Assembly (NCBI RefSeq): GCF_963678635.1
Contig: NC_087068.1
Location: 10,296,027 to 10,360,026 of the forward strand
Source: Symsagittifera roscoffensis
Taxonomy: Eukaryota; Xenacoelomorpha; Acoela; Convolutidae
Direction: 5' to 3'
Length of the DNA stretch: 64,000 nucleotides
Positions 10,584 to 21,300 of the stretch are shown here, one piece after another. The translations under genes and the position numbers were made by a program. Position 1 is the stretch's first letter. Each line of letters begins with the position of its first letter. The notes below the pieces were generated by a model that saw only the letters and a program-made list of their open reading frames with translations, searched no databases and was not told where the DNA came from.

Positions 10584-11501
10584 TTTGGTTCGATTTTTTT
10601 CGACGTTTTGTGTGTCAAATAAAAGATAGCTTCAATGTTTAATTCAGTTTTCTTTGCATATCTCAGCAGAAAATGTTCGTTCGATTGGATTTTGCTGGCC
10701 AGAAAATTACAATGAACGCGATAGAGTAGATTTTAAAATCACTTGAGTACTCAAGTAGAATCAAGCTAAATCAAATTCAATTTATTTTCTCATCAAAACT
10801 AACCATAGACAGAAGTACATGTAGACAGTACATTATCACAAGATCTGTTATGAAGACCGGAATGATTTACACGTTAATTAAAGATTTCAAAAAGTTCTTA
10901 AAATCGCATTGTTTTTGGTTTCAAGCAGAAAGATTATCTGAAATCAAAGCCAGTTCTCAGAGTATTGCGAGCAATAATCAAAACTAAGCATAAATTTTAT
11001 TGACGATTATGTGTGTTTGTTCCGACTTCCTCACCAAGGCAGAAAGGATTTTCGAAAGGTGCCCCTCCCTCCAATAATTGTATAAAAAATAATCTGGTTA
11101 AGTGTGCCATGGTGAAGTACCTTTTAAGTGCAATATCCGGGTTTCAAAAACTCAAACCTCAGGTTTCAAAAAAAAGTTTCCAAGAGAAAAAGCCGTCTGA
11201 TTATATTCGTTATTCAGACTTTATCCTTGAGTGATTTGTCTGAGTGGATGAAATTGAGCGTTTCTTAATGAGTGATTTTTTAAAACATTTTTTGTAACTG
11301 ACTAAATACATGTTGAATAATTGTGAACAAGGTTTTGGTGCCCAAAATTATTACTTCAAATATTGGGAAACGTTTTTACTTTCAAAATTATCAACAATGT
11401 GCGCTACTTGGTAATCAGATTCTGTTGCGGATTTTTTTAAAACGTCCGTAGTCAAAATAAAACGCGTAGTTAACAATTGCAATTTTGGTTCAACTTTTCA
11501 G
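10584..11501. promoter_or_regulatory. Shared upstream region between two divergent genes
   Basis: This 918-base interval separates the start of the minus-strand 245-residue gene from the first NF-YC exon. It is AT-rich, and I cannot point to a TATA box or other site with confidence. The acceptor-like CAACTTTTCAG at 11491-11501 means that the NF-YC 5' exon, or a trans-splice acceptor, is also here or upstream. The role as a bidirectional promoter is inferred from geometry alone. Confidence 0.35.
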
Positions 11502-11538
11502 ACTCGATGCACTAAGTTCAATTTATAATCTAGTATCC

Positions 11539-14500
11539 ATGTTTGGAGTGAACATGAATGATACTAGTTCCGGGTCCTTCATCAAAACCGAAGCTGGACT
11601 GGACAACACCGGAACCCTCCTGGACGAACCCACAAACGAAGGCCAACAGCTACTGGACACTTTCTGGCAGCGATGTATGGAAGATTGTGTCAATTTAAAC
11701 CCAAACACTGAATTCAAAGTACAAGAACTGCCTTTGGCCAGAATCAAGAAAATCATGAAGCTGGACGAAGATGTTAAAATGATTTCAGCCGAAGCTCCGA
11801 TTATTTTTGCCAAAGCGTGTGAGCTGTTTGTAGCTGAATTAACAACAAGGGCGTGGATACACACAGAAGAAAGTAAAAGAAGAACTCTTCAGAAAACTGA
11901 TGTAGCTATGGCAGTGTCCAAGTATGACATGTTTGACTTTTTGATCGACATCGTGCCTAGAGATGAGATAAAAGCAACACAGAAAACGAAAGGAACTAAT
12001 ATAACAGGAGGAGACCAAGTGCAATATCTGGTGCAGCTGCCTGCCTCTGCCTTGAATGGATCTAGTGGTGGACAGCCGATCACTCTAAATTTCGGTAACT
12101 TTTATTTGCAAAGTTTTTTTCGTTGAAAATAGTCTGGAGACGAGCAATCCAAAGTTGAAGTGCTATTTGGTGCGGGTTGCTGTACTTATTTTTTTGGCAA
12201 TGAGCATCAATATTCTCAGTTTAAGCGCTTTGTGGTGTTTCTGTATATGTTTCTTTGTGAGCCAGTGTAATTTAAATAGGGCACAAGACTTTTTCCCGTT
12301 AAAAACTTTCATAAAAATTTCATAAAAACGTTCAGCTTCTTTTTCCGTTAACAATTTTCCTACAAGTTTGTAAGAAACGTGCATGAGGTTCATATTGCAT
12401 GGTTCATTTGATTACTTGGTTCATTTTAAACACTTTTGAATGAAATTTTTCTTTAAAAATGTTTGATTTTTCGGTTTTGTTGTTTCTATTCCAATTTTTG
12501 TCGGCTAATTTTCCTTTTTCTGTAGAAAATATAAATTCCAGCAGTATCATCTAGTAGAGTTAGGGCCTCACAAATAAGACTAAGCGGAGCTCAATGCATG
12601 CTAACTTAATTTTGGAAAAAAGTCATATTTTAATTTAGAATTAGTGTTTTCCGTTCAATTTGTATCGGCTTATTTTTCATTTAAATTGTCAGCTCTTTTA
12701 TAGTGTGGCGTTTTCAGCCTAAAATTTTACGTTCAATGAAATTCGTTGCGATTGGCAAGAAAAGATCTAGTTTTTGTCTGTTTACATGCTGTTGCATGTA
12801 TGGGTAATTGTTCGAGATTTATGTTTCAATAATTTTAAAATTATTTCAACTTATTTCAAAAAGAGTTTTGTTTCATTTTCTTTCATTTCTTTTTTAGTTA
12901 CAAAGAATAAGTTTATACAAAGTTAGTTTTTCTTTGAATTTTTTCTTAAGTTTTGCACATAGTTGTATCGACTTGTCTCAATTTGTGGTCACTAACCTGC
13001 AATGCTGTTGTTGAGTTGTAGCGCAAGTGTTGTGAGAAATATTGATGTCAAATTCAAAGATGTTTTGAAATTTTTTCATTTGGCTGGCTAATATTGTTTA
13101 CCAACGCTGCTGAAAAATAAACAGACATGATCTTGGTGGGAGCCGAAACTTCATTCGTGGCTGATTTTAACTTGTGGTAGACGTTTCGAACCATTTTATC
13201 TTACTGAACTGCTGTTTTTGAACAAAAGTTGATCGGTAATTTGAAAACCAGTTTATTTATTTTGGATTGTATGTCAGTCAGTATAGTTTTTCATTGATTT
13301 GTTCAATAGGTAAAATAAGTCAACTGGCCGGCGGAAAATTGGGAAAAAATCATGTGCGCAAGCCAAGCCACATACATACGAAATTTACTGGTGTTTTTGG
13401 TGTTTTTATACTTTCCAATTTAGTTGGGTTGCTTTTAGTTAATTACCTTCCAAATAATTGCATGCAATTTTTTTATGAACGAAAAAGCGTGCGTTTGTCG
13501 ACAAGTTGTGTTTGTGCATTTGAAAGCTCATTTTGCGGCCTTTTCGCATATATTTGAGAATATGCAGCTTTGCCTCTGTGTAAAAAAATTCGTTGCTATC
13601 ACAATATTTTTTCGTGCTTCTCGTAATTAGAAAAAAAATCAATGAATGGGGAGGATAAGGTCTTAAAATATTGTTTATCTGATTGCTTGTTTTTGTGAAA
13701 AATCTTATTTTCCTTGCTTCAAACTGAGCCTTCATTAATCATAAAAGTGGAAGAAAAAGGTTGATATTCATTCTGAATACTACTTTCAGTTAATTTATTT
13801 TTTCTTCTTTGTCTAATTTCTGAAAGTAACAGTTGTTAACGTATTTCAAGTGCTACGGAGCTCTGCTTCGCCTGTGTAAAATTATTGGTTTGCCACTCTC
13901 GCTAGATTGGTGCGGAACTATGACGTTGGGTGGATTTTTTTCTTCCAGTTGTGACAACATCGATGAGTCAGGTATCGTTTAAGCTCTTCAGACTCAAATT
14001 TGCTGAAGAGCTTGATATTTTCTATTCTCGAAGCAAAAAATGTATAATTTTCTATGGTGAAACATTTCGAATTCCAAAGCAAAATTACTTGATTAATATA
14101 CTCCAAAAATTTTATAATTTCAAGCTGAATCAGCTGCAGCTTTATTGCCTTCAACTTTTTTTAAGAGCTTTTTTAAATTACTTATGTTTTAAAATTTTGA
14201 TTTCGTTAGCTATGACAACTGTGGTCAGAACATTCTGTCCTACATTCACAGCAACCGACAACTCTTGTAACTTAAAATGTCTTACAAATACCTGATCTTG
14301 TAGCTGGAAGCGTCAAAAAGTTCACTAAACTATGTTCCAGGAGGCCAACAAATACTAATCAACACTTCAGAAGAAGGGCAGAATGGAACAAATAATGACG
14401 TCACTCAACTTGTCAACAACAACCAACAGCTGTTACAAATCCCAATGAGTCAAGTCATGTACCAGAACAACTCAAATGGCTCCTCTGAACTCGAAGATTC

Positions 14501-14627
14501 ATCAGCGGGAGTTCAAAACCAGATGCAGCATATGGGGTCAAGTCAGGACGGGGGTCAAGGTCAAATGATGATGCAGACGCAAGGAGGCTCTACAAACTTT
14601 TACTGCCAAGAAGGCTCTGATATGTAG
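11539..14627 (+). CDS. NFYC: Nuclear transcription factor Y subunit gamma (NF-YC/HAP5)
   Basis: Exons 11502-12094 (ATG at 11539) and 14341-14627, joined across a 2246-base GT-AG intron. The split codon is G|GA, giving 280 residues. Residues about 38-145 are the conserved histone-fold core: LLDTFWQRCMED, then QELPLARIKKIMKLDEDV, MISAEAPIIFAKACELFV, RAWIHTEESKRRTLQKTD and FDFLIDIVPRDE. NF-YC dimerises with NF-YB through this fold and with NF-YA binds CCAAT boxes in promoters; it acts in the nucleus. The tail (about 150-280) is Gln/Asn/Ser-rich, as expected of the activation region. The residues right after the splice (FGGQQILINTSEEG) also fit the family. An acceptor (TTTTCAG) lies 37 bases before the ATG, so a 5' non-coding exon or trans-splicing is likely. 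The alternative upstream ATGs are not supported. Confidence 0.97.
12095..14340 (+). other. NF-YC intron with repeat remnants
   Basis: GTAACT at the donor and TATGTTCCAG at the acceptor. The intron holds two copies of the short motif GCAGCTTTGCCTCTGTGT / TCTGCTTCGCCTGTGT (13565 and 13862), also found near SINE-like repeats at 19-21 kb. It also holds a terminal piece of dispersed family R1 (14205-14262). No coding exon is seen. Confidence 0.6.
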
Positions 14628-15048
14628 AAAGAATAATGCCTTCGGATTGGTCTTGAAGTTAAAGTAGCGGATTTGAATGCTTCTCTGAAAAAAAAACAAG
14701 ATTTATCCAAAAACTAATAATATGACTCTACTTGGCTTGGAATTCTAGCTATAGGCGAGTTTTTAATTTGCTGTTTAAAATCTTGACCCAGTCAAATCTC
14801 ACTGTTTGATCACTGTTGGCTGTAATTGTTCTGTAGTTTTTCTAAATTAGTTCGTACATGGGTTAATATATTTTGAAATTCATCTTGCTGATTCAAGTGG
14901 CTGGTTTTCAGAATGTAATTTCTTTTTCTATCTCTATTTTTATTTAATGTAGAAAAATTGATAATTGATTTTAGCTGATTTGTTTTTTACTGGTCAGTGT
15001 GGGTTGAAATTAAGCTTCAGGAAATTGGCAATGAAAGCTGAACTAAGC

Positions 15049-15054
15049 AATAAA
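15049..15054 (+). promoter_or_regulatory. Poly(A) signal AATAAA of NF-YC
   Basis: AATAAA lies 421 bases after the NF-YC stop, and a GT/T-rich stretch follows within about 40 bases. It is the best candidate 3' end for the NF-YC transcript, about 250 bases before the next coding exon. Confidence 0.5.
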
Positions 15055-15312
15055 GCAAACTTTTGCGAGTGATACAGTCTCTCATTTGGTCGAATTGAAC
15101 GGTGCTGCAATTTGATCATCTTTGAATTGAGCTAATAATTCCTTTGCGCAGATATAATTTAACCTTTTTTTTCTCGAAAGGGAAATCTTGCTCCTACCTA
15201 CAAAAATGATCTCACAGCATGGTTGACCTGATTTTCCCAAGTGTTTGATAAAAGACGGTTTTTTCTTGCAGCTTGCAATGATTTTATTTGATCCCTGAAC
15301 TGTTTTTCAGAT

Positions 15313-18300
15313 ATGAATAATACCAGAGTTATAAATTTCTCTAAAAGAGGTGCACAAGTTGTATCAACATGTTTGAAAAATGTTCGATTGAGTCATAATT
15401 TAAAGAAGCTTATTAAAGAATACTCAAAAGCCGCTTCAACTGAGAATGAGGAGGTTATTCGTCCTGTTTTGAAAGATATTCAGTATAGTTTTTCTGATCC
15501 GAGTAAGCTTAAAGTAGTGAATGTTTCCTGGGATCTCAGTCCTGCGCAGATGATTGAGACAATTACACGGTGAGTTCTATAAATTACCTGTTTGTATGTG
15601 ACTTGAGGTCTTTCGAAAGTTTTTTCACTAATTTAAATGCACGACCGGAAGTTTGATAAACTTTTGGGGATAGCTGAAGTGACATTTGTTTTTCTGAAAA
15701 ATTAGTAACCGTGGTTCGGCCTCAGTTGTAAGTGGAGTGAGTCTGATGTGTAACCTATAAACCAACCATATACCTTAGTTTGCATAACTATACCTTTTTC
15801 TTATAACAAAAGATTTTTTTAACCTGGAATTCAAGAGTCATTGAACATAGTTCAGACACTCATAGTATGAAGCGATGATTTTTTTCTAAGTTTTTATTCG
15901 GAAAAGTCTTAGATTTGTTCAGGCTTAATTTTTTTTTCTGAGGTTTGATTTTTGGGTTTATTTCCTTTGTTAAAAGTAAGGCAAACTCCACTATCGAACA
16001 GTAAAATTGTAAAGGTCACTTAAAACGTGATCGACTTCTACCTTCGAAAATGGAATTTGCCTTCGAAAATGGAATTTGATCTAGTTTTCTTAAATTTGGT
16101 TAATTCTATCAAAAAAGTGTTAGTCGTAAGTTTTTCTAGAAATTCCAAGACCTCTAAAGCCATATTTTTTTCTTGCAAATTCGAAAGTTTTTTTTCGGTT
16201 TACTTGAGCTCATTGACTTTTTTCCAACTGTGTGTTGGCTATGTTATTGTATACCATTTGTTGACTATCACAATGCGTTCATTATGCACTGAAGAAGTTA
16301 TATTCCAAAGGGAATAAAAGACTGATTGTTTCGAAAGAAAATATTGGAAACAGTCTAAAGTAATTTTTTTTTTCAGTGTCAGAAGGTTTGTAAATGATGA
16401 AATTTAGAATGCTTGAACGTGGTGTTTTCCTCTAAATTTGAAAGTTGAATAATGTTCAAAAAAGATGGAATTTTTTTGGGGTTCCTTGAGCTTATGTATT
16501 TTACTTTTCCACGTTTTATCTTTCTAACACGAACATGGTATTACTGCCACAAGAGAGCTCGTACGGGCCATTTGTGATAATATAATAATTCTCTACTGGT
16601 CGTTGTTGGATTTTAAAAATGTTTGAAAAAAGATCGACGAAAACTGCTCTGATTTTTTTTCTTTTTTCAAGACTAAATTAGAATTTTGAACTATGTTCAT
16701 CGCTTTTTTTTTACATATGTCAATCATTTTTTCAGAAGACAGCCAACAGATAGTTGGAAAATCTTAAGTTTCGAATTTCAAACAAAAAACAAACAGATGA
16801 CATTAAAGCTCCTTGAATTTCTAGAACAATTTCTGATTGACCTTATTAAGATTAAATTAACCCTATTTGACAAAACTGGATCAAAAAGTAAGTTTTTTTT
16901 GCTGGGAAATCTGATAATTAATTTCCATTTTCAAAAATAGAAGTTGATCACGTTTTTCGTGACTTTTACAATTTTGCTGTTGGATAGTGGAGTTTGCCTT
17001 CGTTTTAACCAAGAAAATGAATGGAACTTCAAAGAAATCAGAAATGAAACCGCGAAAAATTAAATATGAGCTTGAAAAAATTTGAAGTATTTTCCTGAAA
17101 AAAAAATCATCCAGATCTATATGAGAGTCTGAACTACGTTCGTCGACTCTTAATAACAAGAAATTAGACAGCGAAAATTGCAAACATTGTTTCAAAAAGT
17201 GATTCTGTATAATGAGTAAGTTTTTGGATAAAGTTTTGATTAAGCTAAAGTTATTAACTTAAAAACTTCACATTGAAAAAAAATCTATTAAAAATATTTA
17301 AGTTTTTTAAAACAATTTTGATCAAATTTGAAGTTTTTTTGAAAGCGCGATTAAATGAAAAAAACATGCGTGAAAAGTACAAAAAAAGGACCAGGTTGTC
17401 TCAGCACTGAATTTTTTTTTGATTTTTTGAGAATCCCACCCACGATCAATAAGGTTTGAATATACCACAATTGACCCCTCCACGACCTTTCCTTGAGGTA
17501 GTCAAAATCAGCTATAAAAATAAAACCAACGCCATAGTTGCTTCGAAGTTTTCTCAGTTCCTTCACACTAAATAGCTGGAAATGAATTATGGCTTCATCA
17601 GCCTAATTTTTTCTTTAATATTGTAATTGTTGCGTATGCTTTTAGTTAGCGTATGCTAATCGAAAAAAAATGATCACATAAATTGTCCAATCGAAGTTTT
17701 CTGATGTCAATAGTTAACACAAAAAAATTGATAATTTTTCAAAACCTTAGTTCATAACTAACAACAGAAATATGAGTTTGTACCAAAAAGCCTAATGTTC
17801 ATCATCCAAATTCGATCAATTTGATAAGTTTAAAAGTAACTAATTGCTTCAAGTTCAAATTTTTTTTTCAAAGGGGCCCTCTTTTTATTGAGCGAGGAAG
17901 TTGAGAGTAATTTTTTATTGAATTCGAGTAAATCATGAGTAATGTTGCATGCTGAAAAAAGCTTTAAAATATCTTTGTACATGTTTTTATTTTTTATAGT
18001 AAAGAAGCAGTACACCCTGTTTCGAGTCTCGCCAGTGCCAAATTCCGGTTCGATCCAGACAACAGAAGAGTGTTCTCACTTGTGCACGAGGATCTACCCA
18101 ATCTACCTCTTGCTTGTGTGCATGTGGCTCTGACGTCATCCGTTGCTGGATCCCTGCAGCAGATTGAAGAAGTGGATGAAGATAACGTTAAATTTGAACT
18201 GAATTCGAATTACGACTTGAACAAAATTCTAAATGATAAATCAGGTAAGCAGAAAAGGAATATTTCTGACAACCAATTAATTTAATTTCTTCGCTCCCTA

Positions 18301-21300
18301 GGTTTGCCTACTTGTTCATTGTTCAACATTTGTCCAACTAAGTTCAATGGTATTGCGCTAGAGTTCAGTAACTGTTATCAAACCGGAAGACGTTTTTTTT
18401 TCAAGCTAAGTTTGTCTAAGAAATCTCTGAATTGTTTGATAGCTTCATTTATATTTAATTCGAGATAGAAATCTGAGGCTACATATTTGGCGCACAGGTA
18501 ACATCAGTGCTCTAGGCAAACAAAATCCAGGGTTGGAGTCCGGTCAGGATATTCACTTTATGCAAATTCAAAATTTGCTGCGTTTTACGGACTAATCTTG
18601 TTATTTGAACGACTTTTTTCTAAGTCATTTTGGTGCAGGAACTTGAGTTCTAGGAATTTTCGGCTGAATTGAAAATATATATTCATTTCGATCTATGATT
18701 TTTTTGAAGAATTTAATCAAATTTTTTCTTACCTTTCTGGAACTATTTACACAAGCATAGCTTGTGTTATAGTATGAACTTTCTTTTTTTTCCAACCTAA
18801 GTCGCAAATATTGTTGCGACAAAATGTGCTCATTTTGAAAGTGTTCATTTTGATCCAGCTCTTAAGTACAGCCAATGCAATGGATATTAACACAGACTAT
18901 TATATTACAAATATCATTTTAGCTTCAACGTATCATGGTTCTGTAGCGTAGAGATAGGGAACGAGACCAGCAGCAAAATAAGAGGGTTCGAACATGATCA
19001 GGGTCGAATTTTTCAATGAACTTTTTCGTATACTAGTTAAAGTGCTTCCGCTTTATAAATTGAGGCATGTTAGTTGGTAATTTTTTTTCAAATTGACTGG
19101 TACTGCTAATGCGTCATAATTGGCTTGCGTCACTTAAGAAATTTTGTTGACTAGCGTTGTCGGTCATATTTTTGCTTGTGTATGCGAAGGGCAACTTTGT
19201 CTCTGTGTTGAAATTATAGGTTTAATTGATTACCCGAATAGTTGTTGTTCTGACCATTAAAAATGGGGACGAATTTTGTCTTCGGGTGTGTTTTAGTGTT
19301 TTTTTTCCACGCAAAATCAGCTACCACAAATAATCCTCGGACAGGGCTGAGTGATATATCATATTAAATCCCTTTCAGCCGTGATTCGAATGTTCATTGG
19401 CTCTTTTCTAATTATCTGTTGGCTCTATGTACTTTTGTTGTCAAAATGGATATCGAAATCGATTTCTCTAGTAGCAAAATAAGTTAACACAGTTGATGCA
19501 TTTTAATTCATCAAATGAACCAAAAAAATGATTTTTTCAAACAAGATAACAAGAATGAAAACTCGAGTTCAGAAATTTTTTTAACTCAATATATCTCGCA
19601 ATGTTTTGAAATGCATAATTTATAAAAAATTTGCTCTATGCTTTGCGATTTGTTACATGCAAAGTTAAAGTGGATGCCTTCAGTTTGTTATATTCCAAGT
19701 TATTACTTGCATAATTTAGTCTATTTTTATTAGGTGCCACTTTTGCTGAAGAGCTTGGCATCTTATTAGCATATGTAGCTGCTTTATTCGTGACTAGTGT
19801 TTGCCGGTTGTTAAGCTTGCATGGCTAAGTGGATAGTGCCTGAGACTCAAAATCTCTTGATTGCAGTAGGTCGCAGATTCGAATCTTACTGGTAGCCGAG
19901 TTTTTGCTAATTCGAGGCTTATGTTTACTTTTTCTTAATTCACTTGATAGAGCTTCTTTTTGGTCATGTTCTCGCAAATGTTTTCGAAGCGCAGCTTCGC
20001 CTCTGCGTTACATAATGAAAATTATGTTTCACTCTTACAAGATGTTAGCGGTCTGACTTTCGATTTTAGTAGTTTTTTTATTTGAGTCTTTGAACGTAGT
20101 GAATATTTTAATTTAGGTCGTGATATTTTTTCCATAAAGTCTTGATTCAAGTTATTGTTTTTTTTTTCAAGTTCAGTTCATTTTCTTTGTTTAACGAAGA
20201 CAAATTTTTTATCGAGTGTAGAGGTCGCGGAAAATATGACCGACTTCAAGTTTCTAAAGTGGATTTTTTTTCAGGTTTCTCAGAGCAATAAAAGAATGAC
20301 CTATTTATCCAGTTCACCTGTATTGGGTCAATTTTATGAAAAAGTGTCAAAGATAATTTTTTCTAGAAATTCAAAAAGCGTTTTGCGTTTATTTTTTTTA
20401 TTGGCTCTTTGCGTTTATTGCATTTTTTCTAATAGTCTGTTGGCTCTCTGTACATTCGTTGTCAAAATAAATATCAAAAGCTATTGTTTTTAGTAGAAAA
20501 AGTGCTTGTGCTTGAAAAAAAAAGTTAAGCTCGTGGCATTGAACGTTTCAAAAGTGGCATTTTTACTTGTGTGTGCGAAGTACAGCTTCGCTTCTGTGTT
20601 AATAATTAATCCGTGAAAATTGAGTACGACGTTTTCATTGAATGAGCATACAAGCATATCCCCAATCGTCAAGGACTTTCGGAATCATTTTCAGCATGGC
20701 CTTTCAAATTCCCCTTTAATGAAACTCTTGTTTTAAACTAGCGAACTTTAGTGAGCGGAGTGTAATAGTACCACTATTCTTTTTTTCTAACCTAAGTAGC
20801 AAATGTTGCATAATGCATAATTTATATGTAATTAGGTTTAATGCTTTAGGTCTTATGCTTTCCAAATATAGATAGACACAAATTTTGCATATAATAATTA
20901 GGATTTATTATATTCCAAATTGTTATATGCAAAATTTGTGTCTATCTATATTTGGTGCCCTTTTTGCTGCATGGCTATGGCAATTTTTAAGCATATGTAG
21001 CTGCTTTGTTCGTGACTAGTGTTTGTTGGCTGTTGAGAGTTCGTGGCCGAGGGGGCAGGGCGTGAGACTCCAAATTTGGAGGTCGCAGATTCGAATCTGT
21101 TACCTAGCAAAGTTTTACAAATTCGAGGTTCATTTCTGTTTTAACCTATTTCACTTTATTTAGCCGCTTTTTTCGTCGTTTTAGTGCTATTGTTTGCGAA
21201 GTGCAGCTTGCTGTTATGCCAAAAAGCTAAATTAGATTAAATCGAAATTGGATTAACTAATTAGATTAAATCTAACTGAAAAGATTAAATTTGCGTACGC

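Noticed and set aside
19815-19897. Functional tRNA-Leu gene
   Set aside because: A and B boxes are present, but stem pairing is poor and the same body recurs at 20790-21225, so it is a SINE.
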